The notes below the pieces were generated by a model, which was given only the letters and a program-made list of their open reading frames with translations, did no database searches and had not been told where the DNA came from. A stretch of DNA of 22,716 nucleotides from Spirochaetota bacterium (lineage in GTDB: Bacteria; Spirochaetota; Leptospiria; Turneriellales; Turneriellaceae), in the NCBI GenBank assembly GCA_029561505.1, contig JAKQXK010000441.1, forward strand, positions 1 through 22,716, written 5' to 3'. Below are positions 7,728 through 16,612 of the stretch, piece by piece (position 1 is the stretch's first letter; the number at the start of each line of letters is the position of its first letter). A program made the translations under genes and the position numbers.

Positions 7728-8065
7728 GAATCTTGCAAGAGCTTCACATGCTTGCCAAATTCACGGCTGAAATTTCGCATCAGCTGCGCGGCTTCTTTGT
7801 CTTGTGTCGCACGATCGAGAACGTCGGCCATTTTTTTGAGGGATTGATAAAAGAAAATATTCATGTCACCGACGAGCATGTCTTTTGTCCACAGGTCGAT
7901 GCCGAGAGTGGTCTTTTCATCGCCGCTGAAAAGTGAAAGCATAAAGGCATCGGCCTTCTCTTCGCCTTTTGAGGCACCGGGCGCCAGCCAGCTGATTGAT
8001 TCGGGAATCGCGTCTTTGTCGAGGCCAACCCGAATGATAATTTCTTTTTTTTCTGTGTCAGACAT
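7724..8065 (-). CDS. gldC: GldC family protein
   Basis: This 113-residue soluble protein has no signal peptide and resembles GldC of Bacteroidetes along its length: an N-terminal II(I/V)RVGLD strand, PESISWLAPG, a KADAFMLSLFSGDEK segment, then IDLWTKDMLVGDMN, FFYQSLKKMADVLDRAT and a C-terminal helix. GldC is a gliding-motility-associated cytoplasmic protein whose biochemical role is unknown. It sits between a lipoprotein gene (5-bp gap) and dctM (4-bp overlap), in a tight operon. A weak AGGG element precedes the ATG. If the host is a spirochaete, gliding through the Bacteroidetes type IX system is unlikely, so the family probably has a wider function. The function here is not known. Confidence 0.8.
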   Translation of the reverse strand: MSDTEKKEIIIRVGLDKDAIPESISWLAPGASKGEEKADAFMLSLFSGDEKTTLGIDLWTKDMLVGDMNIFFYQSLKKMADVLDRATQDKEAAQLMRNFSREFGKHVKLLQDS

Positions 8066-8070
8066 AGACC

Positions 8071-8676
8071 CTACTTTTTCTTCTTATTTTGTTCGCTGAG
8101 AATCTTGAGCGCCTGCTCGCGCGTAATTTTTTTTCGCAAGACGACCTGATAGCTGACCCGAAAATCTTTGGGCACAATTTCTGTCTTGGCAAACTGTAAT
8201 TGCCAGCGCGTAATGTCGTCGCTCATAATCTTGTCAGTTTCTTTCATGATTGAAGGCTTTGACTGGCGAACCCGGTATGGTTTTCCCGTAGTTGGATACA
8301 GTTCAACGCGAATCTGCCCTTCTTGCAGGCTATTGACCATATCGAATTTTCGAAACTCTTCGGCGATTGCCTGATCACCGGCAAGGTCTTCTTTGACGCT
8401 GATATTTTCATTAAATGCTATCTGCTTGCGCACAAAACCATCTGATGTCACAAAAACCCTGAAGACCTCTTCATTTTCGGGTGCCCGGTTGAAGAATGCC
8501 TCACGCATCGCAGCGAGTTCGGAGTCCGAAGGGTATGTACCGTGGGCAGCGTCGCCCTTGATCGGTTGGTTTACGACCAATGCCGTTGTGCCCGAACCTG
8601 CCCCCTGCCCCGTGCCCGTTGTCTGACAGGCCACTGCGAGCAGAGCAACCGGAATAACCGTGAGAAAAAATCGCAT
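8071..8676 (-). CDS. Putative lipoprotein of unknown function
   Basis: This 201-residue protein begins with a short lipoprotein signal peptide: a basic MRFF start, a hydrophobic core, and LLAVAC with lipidated C17. Ala at -3 fits only a relaxed, spirochaete-like lipobox. After a Gly/Thr-rich linker comes a mixed alpha/beta region with a VFRVFVTSDGFVRKQIAF strand pair, a QIRVELYPTTGKPYRVR strand and an SYQVVLRKK strand; it ends in a lysine-rich tail (NKKKK). I do not recognise the family. It follows the cyclase gene by 46 bp and precedes gldC by 5 bp on the same strand, so it is probably in one operon with gldC and dctM. Expected location is a membrane surface in the periplasm or the outer membrane. 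Confidence 0.75.
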   Translation of the reverse strand: MRFFLTVIPVALLAVACQTTGTGQGAGSGTTALVVNQPIKGDAAHGTYPSDSELAAMREAFFNRAPENEEVFRVFVTSDGFVRKQIAFNENISVKEDLAGDQAIAEEFRKFDMVNSLQEGQIRVELYPTTGKPYRVRQSKPSIMKETDKIMSDDITRWQLQFAKTEIVPKDFRVSYQVVLRKKITREQALKILSEQNKKKK

Positions 8677-8722
8677 GCAATAGCGGCTTGAATGCGCTTT
8701 GCAGCGTCAAATCAAAACGCGG

Positions 8723-10609
8723 CTAAGAATGGGCAAGGCTGACGACCGGTATTTGCAAAGGTGCTTCTGCCCACGATGGATGAAAATCCCTGTTCGACGG
8801 CTGTAGCCCCTCTGATCTGATGAAATCAGCAACACGTTTATCTTTCGCATATTCTGGACTATACGCAATCTCGCGTGCACCTGCCATTTGCTGCAGCTTT
8901 GCCGCAAAATTGACGGTATTGCCAAAATAATCAATACCATTATTGAGATTCACGGCAAGACAGGGGCCGCTGTGAATGCTGACGCGCAGCAGCACCCCGC
9001 CGGTTGCAGCATCGCCGTTGAATTCGCGCTGCAATTCGACAGCGGCCTTGAGGCATTGCAGAGCATCGGCAAACGCGACCATCGCTGAATCGCCTATTGT
9101 TTTCACAACTGCACCATTATTTCGGCGCACAACCTCGTAAGTTCGCTGAAAGTGCCTGCGCACCGCCGTAAACGCCTCACCGTCACCGCTCTTCAGGTAC
9201 AGTGCTGTTGACCCGACAATATCGGTGAAAAGTATATTCTGAGAGCCGAGCTCAATCTTGAGACCTTCGGCCAGGGTCTGACTGCCAAACAAATCTCTGA
9301 ACGCCTGCAGGCCAAAAATTTCTGCCGGTCTCAGTGCGTCGTTATCTTCGTCTTTTCGCTCAACGATAAGTGTCACGGGTTGTTCTGTCTCATTTGCAAA
9401 AGCGATACCGGGATGTTCTTTTGTCATAACAGGCGGTGCGCCGGTTCTGAGCGTAACTTTAGTACTTTCGCCCGTGCCCACCGATACCTGAGTAAATCTC
9501 TCATCACCGATAACGCGAAACCGGTATTCACCGGCGTCGAGTTCTGTTTCGAGATCGAGAGCCTCACGGGGAGCAACGCGCCGCTGCACATAAATATGCC
9601 GCTTGGTTGCAGGCTCGGCTGCACAGAAAAGTTTCTTTTCAACTTTGCGTATTTCGGGGTTAACCTGAAAGATCACTTCGAGATTGCCGATTTCTTCTGT
9701 CGAAAAATTGATATCGCAGACATCGCAGCGCTCTTCTTGCGGCAGATCACCTAGCGAGCCGACTGACTTTCTGACACCGCGGCAATGCGGGCAGGTGACA
9801 TCCCACGAGAGTGAGAGAATACCCGCGTGGGTCGCGTAGAGCGTTGCATGCAGAATGCGGCTCAGCGGCTGCGAGAGTTGCCGGGCCAGAACTTTTGGCT
9901 TCAACCGGTTTAGTTCTTCTTCGTTTGCCTGCAAGACATGATTTGCCAGCGCATGAATGTCGCCGCTGTCGCCGCCTGCGTCGACTGCGCGCTTCACGAG
10001 CGCCTCAAGGCGCGCCTCGGTTTCGGCGTCTGCGGCCGAATCGGCAGGGGCCGCTTCAGCATAGATGGCCCGCTGCCGCGACTCAAAATCGCGGCGTGTA
10101 TGAATCGCGTGGGTAATCTTTGAAAGCGCGCGCTCGTAGTCTTTTCTCAGACGCGGCATCGCGACGGCTAGCAGCAGGCGAGCAAATATGTTGCGTGGCA
10201 CCCAACCGAAATAGACATAAAAATCGGTCTTATCGCCCTGGGGTACGAGCAGGTACCGGCTGCGTACATAGGTCGCAAAACCTTTCGAATAGATGCGCGC
10301 GTTATTGAGCCCTTTGTGGTATTCCCATTCCCATGGAACCTCTTCCCATTCTGAGAGAATACCTGCGTTGACCGAACTGCCGAACAACCTGCCGTTTTTT
10401 TCGACGTAGGTCATTCGCGGCAGAGCGAGCAGTTTGTTAAAGGTAGATGTATCAATGAGAAAAGGCCAGAGATCTGCCACAGATTCTGGCAACGTGAATT
10501 TCCACAGAAAATTCTGCGGCCGGCGTGCACCTGTCTCGTGCGCTTGCCATGGATATTTTTTCAGAAAATCTTTCAGTTTTATTGAAGATGCAGATGTGTT
10601 TGCCGGCAT
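8723..10609 (-). CDS. Class III adenylate/guanylate cyclase with SRPBCC-like and zinc-ribbon regions
   Basis: This 628-residue protein has three parts. Residues ~30-170 look like an SRPBCC/START-type ligand-binding domain (FLWKFTLPESVADLWPFL, later YFGWVPRN), as in the DUF5939 region I recall from Leptospira cyclases. A CPHC...CDVC zinc ribbon follows (C273, C276, C295, C298), then beta-rich sequence. The class III catalytic domain occupies ~455-628: FTDIVGST with metal Asp D463, KTIGDSAM with metal Asp D507, and FGNTVNFAAKL. The last motif keeps Asn567 but has Lys571 where the transition-state Arg usually lies. There is no transmembrane segment, so it is probably cytosolic. ATG 10609 was chosen; a TTG 60 bp further upstream would add a Cys-rich, unlikely extension. 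It is divergent from the polyphosphate:AMP phosphotransferase gene and heads the lipoprotein-gldC-dctM run. Confidence 0.87.
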   Translation of the reverse strand: MPANTSASSIKLKDFLKKYPWQAHETGARRPQNFLWKFTLPESVADLWPFLIDTSTFNKLLALPRMTYVEKNGRLFGSSVNAGILSEWEEVPWEWEYHKGLNNARIYSKGFATYVRSRYLLVPQGDKTDFYVYFGWVPRNIFARLLLAVAMPRLRKDYERALSKITHAIHTRRDFESRQRAIYAEAAPADSAADAETEARLEALVKRAVDAGGDSGDIHALANHVLQANEEELNRLKPKVLARQLSQPLSRILHATLYATHAGILSLSWDVTCPHCRGVRKSVGSLGDLPQEERCDVCDINFSTEEIGNLEVIFQVNPEIRKVEKKLFCAAEPATKRHIYVQRRVAPREALDLETELDAGEYRFRVIGDERFTQVSVGTGESTKVTLRTGAPPVMTKEHPGIAFANETEQPVTLIVERKDEDNDALRPAEIFGLQAFRDLFGSQTLAEGLKIELGSQNILFTDIVGSTALYLKSGDGEAFTAVRRHFQRTYEVVRRNNGAVVKTIGDSAMVAFADALQCLKAAVELQREFNGDAATGGVLLRVSIHSGPCLAVNLNNGIDYFGNTVNFAAKLQQMAGAREIAYSPEYAKDKRVADFIRSEGLQPSNRDFHPSWAEAPLQIPVVSLAHS

Positions 10610-10668
10610 GCGGCAATAATTTACACTGCAGCAGGCAATTGAGCCATTTTTCCTGAACAGAAGGTACA

Positions 10669-12147
10669 ATGAAAACGATTTTGAAGACCATGACCCCGGC
10701 TGTGCAAATCGAAAAGGCCGACTACAAGGTGCGCGAAGAAAGTCTGCGCATCAGACTTCTGGCGCTGCAAAAAGACCTGGCGGCGTCTGACCGCGCGATT
10801 CTTATTCTGATGAATGGGGTCGAAGGTTCGGGCAAAGGCGAAACCACACGCAAGCTGCTCGAATGGCTCGATGCGCGCGGGGTAGAAACCAACGCCTTCT
10901 GGACAGCTCAGGGCGAAGAATCTGAACACCCGCCGCTGTGGCGCTTCTGGCAGAAAATACCCGCGCGCGGCAGGGTGGGCATCTTTTTTGGTTCGTGGTA
11001 CACGCAGCCCATTATCGACCGGGCGTTTAAGAACATCAGCAAAGAAGAATTTGAACGGCAACTCGGCGAAATACGCAATCTCGAAGAAATGCTGATCGCC
11101 GAGGGGGTTATCCTCATTAAATTCTGGATGTACCTGTCGCTCGATGCGCAGAAAGATATCGCCAAAGCACGCAAGGCAAAAGCCGCCACGCGCTGGCGCA
11201 TCTCGTCGCTGGCGCGCAAGTTTGCCCGCAAACGCAAACGCTTTCAGAAGGTCGACCTCGAGGTACTCAGCCAGACGCACACAACGATAACCCCCTGGAC
11301 GATTATTGACGCGGCTTCAGAGCGGTCGCGCGAACTGGCGGCAGGCGAAACGCTGGTCGAAAAACTGCGTCAGGCACTGCACCCCACCGGTGAGATACAG
11401 TTACAGACACGACCGCGCTTCAAAGTAGCCGCGCGCAACTACATCGCCGATCTCGACCAGACGAAAAAAATTAACGATGAAGAATATAAAGAAGAACTCG
11501 CCAGGCTGACCGCTCGTGTGGCGACCCTCAGCGACCGCATGTCGACCTCAAAAAAGAGCCTGGCGCTGGTTTTCGAAGGCCCCGATGCGGCTGGTAAGGG
11601 CGGCGCTATTCGCCGCGTAATCGCCGGTATGGACCCACGCCACTACCGCGTCATCGGCATTGCAGCACCAACCGACGAAGAGAAGGTAAGGCCCTATCTC
11701 TGGCGCTTCTGGCGCAACACCCCACGCGACGGCAAGATCCATTTTTTCGACCGTTCGTGGTATGGCCGGGTGCTCGTTGAACGTATCGAGAAATTCTGTA
11801 CCGAAAACGAATGGCAGCGCGCCTTCGGTGAGATTAACGATTTTGAGCTCGCGCTGACCGAGGCAGGCGTAACGATACGCAAATTCTATCTGGCGACCAC
11901 GCAAGATGAACAGCTCGCCCGTTTCAAAGACCGGGAAATAACACCATACAAACAGTATAAGCTGACCGAAGAAGACTGGCGTAACCGCGATAAGTGGCAC
12001 GCGTACGAAGCTGCCGCCTGCGACATGTTCGCGAACACGTCAACCGCGCATGCGCCCTGGATTCTTGTCGAAGCAAACAACAAGAACCACGCGCGCATCA
12101 AGGTGATGCGCAACGTGGTCGAAGCGCTTGAAGAAGCTTTGGCCTGA
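10669..12147 (+). CDS. pap: Polyphosphate:AMP phosphotransferase (two-domain PPK2)
   Basis: This enzyme phosphorylates AMP to ADP with inorganic polyphosphate and so links polyphosphate stores to adenylate charge. The 492-residue protein is a tandem PPK2 (class II layout). The C-terminal half has an intact Walker A GPDAAGKGG (304-312), Walker B FFDRSWYGR (359-367) and the WRFWRNTP and DWRNRDKW lid elements. The N-terminal half has Walker A GVEGSGKGE (50-58), but its Walker B position reads FFGSWYTQP (106-114), with the Asp replaced, so it is probably structural. In known two-domain PPK2s the C-terminal domain does catalysis. AGAAGG before the ATG is a good ribosome-binding site. It is divergent from the cyclase gene across 59 bp and has no co-directional neighbour. 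Confidence 0.95.
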   Translation: MKTILKTMTPAVQIEKADYKVREESLRIRLLALQKDLAASDRAILILMNGVEGSGKGETTRKLLEWLDARGVETNAFWTAQGEESEHPPLWRFWQKIPARGRVGIFFGSWYTQPIIDRAFKNISKEEFERQLGEIRNLEEMLIAEGVILIKFWMYLSLDAQKDIAKARKAKAATRWRISSLARKFARKRKRFQKVDLEVLSQTHTTITPWTIIDAASERSRELAAGETLVEKLRQALHPTGEIQLQTRPRFKVAARNYIADLDQTKKINDEEYKEELARLTARVATLSDRMSTSKKSLALVFEGPDAAGKGGAIRRVIAGMDPRHYRVIGIAAPTDEEKVRPYLWRFWRNTPRDGKIHFFDRSWYGRVLVERIEKFCTENEWQRAFGEINDFELALTEAGVTIRKFYLATTQDEQLARFKDREITPYKQYKLTEEDWRNRDKWHAYEAAACDMFANTSTAHAPWILVEANNKNHARIKVMRNVVEALEEALA

Positions 12148-12171
12148 GGTCGGCCCGTGTATCGCAGGCTT

Positions 12172-13196
<1,025 letters not shown>

Positions 13197-13237
13197 TCAA
13201 AAACTGGGTGTCGAGCAGGTTAATGAAAAGAATCCGG

Positions 13238-13993
13238 TTAGCGAAAGCCAAATCGGCCGCGTATTTTGAGGCCTTCGGTCGCCTCGGTACGCTTTTCTTT
13301 GCGCATAATCTGTTCGACGTATGTCAGTTGGATATCGTACTTTCTGGCAATTTCGCGCGCTGTTGAGCCGGCGTTGTATTCTTTGACCATTTTGACGACC
13401 TGTTTGTCAGTAAACTTCGACCGAGGGTGGTTTTCGCCCTGGTGGCTGTCGGGGTTGATAGGCACCATTCGAATATGCCGCGGGTTCACGCATTTTTCGT
13501 TGCCGCAGATATTCTGCGGTATAGTGCGAAAATTGCGCCTTTTACCGCGCGCCGGGTTTTCAAGAATATATTTGCGCGCGTCGACGTTCAGTCGGTTGCC
13601 CTGCTGGGCGTTCACTGTCGTGACAATGGGAAATCCGCCTTTGTATGCACCGCGCCATTCGAGGCAGGCCCCGGTAACACCCGCACGCACGCGACCGCTC
13701 GGCCGGGCCAGCATCTCAAAGACCATGTGCGCCTTGAGTCTGGCGGGCCGGGGCATCTGCACCTCTCTGGCAAGAATTCTGTCAGCGACTTCGAGCAGTG
13801 TCAGTTTCGCGGTGCTGAATTTCTGCGGATAGCGGCGCAAGAACCCTGCGATGATGTCGATGTTCACTTTTTGCAGCGAAGGTTTGGCGCTGTATGGCGA
13901 TAGGTCATTGCGAACGCGAACAGCCTTGCGCCGACGAGCAGAACCAGCCTTGCTGCTTTTTTTCTCTGGTCGTCTGGCAGATCGTATGCGCAT
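13238..13993 (-). CDS. HNH-derived protein with C-terminal helix-turn-helix
   Basis: This 251-residue basic protein has an Arg/Lys-rich N-terminus (1-30), a region with ACLEWRG (109-115) and CGNEKCVNPRHI (163-174), and a C-terminal helix-turn-helix (about 194-235). The layout resembles phage-type HNH homing endonucleases, where C-x-x-W opens the domain and CxNxxCVNPxH closes it, followed by an NUMOD-like DNA-binding element. Where active enzymes carry DH(L/I)C, this protein has PQNIC, so the first histidine is missing. The zinc-binding or structural cysteines and H173 remain. Loss of nuclease activity and reuse as a DNA-binding protein is an inference. It starts 7 bp after the acyl-CoA synthetase stop, suggesting co-transcription. 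Codon style looks like the neighbours, so recent transfer is not evident. Confidence 0.75.
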   Translation of the reverse strand: MRIRSARRPEKKSSKAGSARRRKAVRVRNDLSPYSAKPSLQKVNIDIIAGFLRRYPQKFSTAKLTLLEVADRILAREVQMPRPARLKAHMVFEMLARPSGRVRAGVTGACLEWRGAYKGGFPIVTTVNAQQGNRLNVDARKYILENPARGKRRNFRTIPQNICGNEKCVNPRHIRMVPINPDSHQGENHPRSKFTDKQVVKMVKEYNAGSTAREIARKYDIQLTYVEQIMRKEKRTEATEGLKIRGRFGFR

Positions 13994-14000
13994 CGCTTTC

Positions 14001-15878
14001 TCAATACATGCTATCGATCAGCTTCGCGTATTTGTCGGCGATGAAATTACGTTTCATCTTGAACAGGTTGGTGATTTCTTCGCCGACTTCCATGGGTTTT
14101 GGCAAGAAACGAAAATCCGTAACGCGTTCAAAACCTTTGAAACCGTTATCGGCAGAGACCTGACGCTTCACAATTTTGCTGAAGTGATCGACGAGTTCTT
14201 TGTTGGCATTGAGATCTGATTTGGGGTCGGCAGAGATGCCCGCGACCTCTTTGACCTTGTCGAGGTTGGGCCATACGAGCGCCGTGAGTGTTTTTTTATC
14301 CTGACCGACAACGATGATCTGGTTAATCTGCGCGTCTTCGAGAAGCTTGTTTTCAATCGGTACCGGCTCGACGTTCTCACCACCGAGCAACACAATGGTT
14401 TCTTTGGCGCGGCCACGAATCGACAGCGTGTTGTTGAAGCTGAAAAAGCCAATGTCGCCGGTGTTCAGCCACCCGTCTTTGCTGATCGTCTTCTCTGTCG
14501 CTTCGGGGTTTTTGTAATAACCCTTCATCACCTGCGGACCGCGCACATGAATGACACCTTTTTCGCCTGTGCGCACACGCTCACCTTTATCATTCAGAAT
14601 CGCAACCTCGGTACCGTTTGGCACGAAACCAACGCTGCCCTGAATAATTTTACCTTCGGTACGTACCGAAATGATCGGCGCGCATTCTGTCATGCCGTAA
14701 CCTTCGTAAACGGGAATACCGATCACGTTAAAAAACTCGTCGACGTGAGCTGGTAGCGCCCCGCCCCCTGAGATACTGCCGCGAAAACGGCCGCCCATTG
14801 CCTCGCGAATTTTCGAAAACACAACACGGTCTGCGAGCCGCGCCGGAATATACAGGCTCGCTGCAGTCAGGGCTGAAGTCGCGGTTCGCGACAGCCGGTC
14901 TGCGTCGCTTTCAGGCTGCTGCATGAGCTCGTTACCTGCCAGATAATCGACTGCTTTTTTATATTCTTTTGAGATGCGGTAGGCCGTTTCGAACATCATT
15001 TTTCGTGCCGGCTCAGACTTCTCGATGCGCTGCATAATGCCCTGGTAAAGGCTTTCCCACAATCGTGGGGCTGAAGGCATGAAGGTCGGCTTTACTTTGG
15101 CAAAGTCGTCGCGCACATCGCGCACGTTCGTATAATAGATCGGAATTCCCTTTGCAATTGCCCCGTAATCAACGGCACGCTCGAATATATGCCAGACCGG
15201 CAGAAGCGACAGCATGCTGTCGTCGGGGCGAAGACCGATGGCCTTTGGCACTTCATTGATATTGTAGACCATGTTACCGTGTGAGAGCATAACGCCTTTC
15301 GGCATTCCGGTGGTGCCCGACGTGTAGATGATGGTAAAAAGATCGTCGCTCTTGACGGCGTCGCAGCGCTCTTTGAGGCCTGCAAGTTTTTCGCCGCGCA
15401 GTGAAGCCCCTTTGTCGAGCAACTGCGTGAGCGTGAGAATATTGTCGGCGTCGCTCTTGAACTTTGGGTCGAGCACGATCACCGTCTGCACGCCCGTGTC
15501 TTTAATCACCGATTGCAGCTTTTTGAGCGTCGCGTCGTTTTCGACGATGCAGATTTTGCATTCGGCATGCGACATAATGTACTTGATCTCATCAACCGTT
15601 ACATCTGTGCCGCGCGGCACGTTGGCGGCACCTGCAAGCAGCACCGCTATGTCAGAAATAATCCATTCGACACGATTGTCGGCCAGAAAGCCGATGCGGT
15701 CGCCCGCCGCTACGCCCATATCGATGAGCGCAATGGCGAAATTTTCGGCATTCTTCAGAACTTCGCCATAGGTTGTACCGACAAAGTCTTTCTTTTCGTT
15801 CTTCGCGTAAAACAGCTTCTTCTTGCCGTAGAGCTCGTTGGATTGATAAAAGATTTCGTTAATTGTGCTGTATGCCAT
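14001..15878 (-). CDS. fadD: Long-chain acyl-CoA synthetase
   Basis: This enzyme activates a fatty acid with ATP, forming an acyl-adenylate and then acyl-CoA, for degradation or phospholipid synthesis. From ATG 15878 it is 625 residues, a normal length for the FAA1/FadD15-like branch. The P-loop-like motif is YTSGTTGMPKG (185-195); further motifs are LSLLPVWHIFER, GSISGGGALP, YEGYGMTECAPI and, in the C-terminal hinge region, GWLNTGDIGFF, then RAKETIVLLGGENVEPVPIE. A GTG 81 bp upstream would add a poorly conserved leader, so the ATG before AYSTINEIF was preferred, although its ribosome-binding site is weak. It is followed 7 bp later by the HNH-derived gene and is divergent from rppH across 132 bp. 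Confidence 0.94.
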   Translation of the reverse strand: MAYSTINEIFYQSNELYGKKKLFYAKNEKKDFVGTTYGEVLKNAENFAIALIDMGVAAGDRIGFLADNRVEWIISDIAVLLAGAANVPRGTDVTVDEIKYIMSHAECKICIVENDATLKKLQSVIKDTGVQTVIVLDPKFKSDADNILTLTQLLDKGASLRGEKLAGLKERCDAVKSDDLFTIIYTSGTTGMPKGVMLSHGNMVYNINEVPKAIGLRPDDSMLSLLPVWHIFERAVDYGAIAKGIPIYYTNVRDVRDDFAKVKPTFMPSAPRLWESLYQGIMQRIEKSEPARKMMFETAYRISKEYKKAVDYLAGNELMQQPESDADRLSRTATSALTAASLYIPARLADRVVFSKIREAMGGRFRGSISGGGALPAHVDEFFNVIGIPVYEGYGMTECAPIISVRTEGKIIQGSVGFVPNGTEVAILNDKGERVRTGEKGVIHVRGPQVMKGYYKNPEATEKTISKDGWLNTGDIGFFSFNNTLSIRGRAKETIVLLGGENVEPVPIENKLLEDAQINQIIVVGQDKKTLTALVWPNLDKVKEVAGISADPKSDLNANKELVDHFSKIVKRQVSADNGFKGFERVTDFRFLPKPMEVGEEITNLFKMKRNFIADKYAKLIDSMY

Positions 15879-16010
15879 CTGCCCGACTAAGATTGCGAGC
15901 GCGGCGGTCAAGTTATGTTCAGAGAGCGGCCCGGCAGACAAGATCGTAAAATATCCCACGCGTATGCGAATTTGATTTTACACCAGCTGCCCACGTGCGC
16001 TGCGTACATC

Positions 16011-16493
16011 ATGCCAGCGCACAACCTGCCCTACCGCCCGAACGTCGGCATCGTCGTCTTCAACGCCGACGGACTCGTGCTCGTCGGCGAACGCCTCGAC
16101 AATCCCGGGGCATGGCAATACCCTCAGGGCGGTGTCGATGCCGGTGAAGATTTTGACGCAGCGGCCCGCCGGGAACTGCACGAAGAAACCGGTATAAAAA
16201 ATGCGGATTTCATAGCCACGACAAAAGATTTGCTTTATTATGACTTTCCGCCAGACCTCATTATACCGGGGCTCACCGACCGGTATGCAGGCCAGATGCA
16301 GCGCTGGTTTCTCGCTTACTGGAACCACCCTGCTGACGAGGCCGATCTGAAGACGCACACGCAAGAATTCGCGCGAGTACAATTCATGCCAATGGCAGAT
16401 GCAACAAACCAGATAGTGCCATTCAAGCGAAACATTTACGAACAACTCGAACGCGAGTTCTTGCCACTAATGCACGCGCACCTTCGGCGGTGA
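16011..16493 (+). CDS. rppH: RNA pyrophosphohydrolase (Nudix)
   Basis: RppH removes pyrophosphate from the 5' triphosphate end of transcripts and so starts 5'-end-dependent mRNA decay. From ATG 16011 the protein is 160 residues, the usual size. It opens LPYRPNVGIVVFN, typical of RppH, and has WQYPQGGVDAGED followed by a complete Nudix box: G40, E46, then RELHEETG with R54, E55, E58 and E59. The late ATNQIVPFKRNIYEQL segment also fits. The frame is open back to 15915, but that extension overlaps the divergent gene's promoter region and is not conserved. No clear Shine-Dalgarno sequence precedes the ATG. It could alternatively act as a dinucleoside polyphosphate hydrolase, an activity known in this family. 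Confidence 0.92.
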   Translation: MPAHNLPYRPNVGIVVFNADGLVLVGERLDNPGAWQYPQGGVDAGEDFDAAARRELHEETGIKNADFIATTKDLLYYDFPPDLIIPGLTDRYAGQMQRWFLAYWNHPADEADLKTHTQEFARVQFMPMADATNQIVPFKRNIYEQLEREFLPLMHAHLRR

Positions 16494-16525
16494 AAACCTG
16501 CGCGAGGGCTGACACCGGGCGCGAG

Positions 16526-16606
16526 ATGAATTTGAGAATTATCCTCGCTACCAGAGCTTTATTTCTGACTGCTATTACCTTGACCGGGTCTGTCTGTGAC
16601 AGATAG
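16526..16606 (+). other. Possible micro-ORF with signal-peptide-like sequence
   Basis: A 26-codon frame in the rppH-GNAT interval encodes a basic start, a hydrophobic core (IILATRALFLTAITLTG) and a cysteine (SVC) three residues before TAG, like a lipoprotein signal peptide cut short. It ends 6 bp before the next gene's ATG. It could be a leader peptide, a lipoprotein remnant or chance; the ribosome-binding site is weak. Confidence 0.25.
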
Positions 16607-16612
16607 CGCTAT

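Noticed and set aside
10621..11280. 219-codon minus-strand frame opposite the polyphosphate:AMP phosphotransferase
   Set aside because: It lies antisense to clearly conserved PPK2 sequence and shows no recognisable domain.
13266..13832. 188-codon + strand frame opposite the HNH-derived gene
   Set aside because: The minus-strand frame carries the CGNxxCVNPRH and helix-turn-helix motifs; this one is its shadow.
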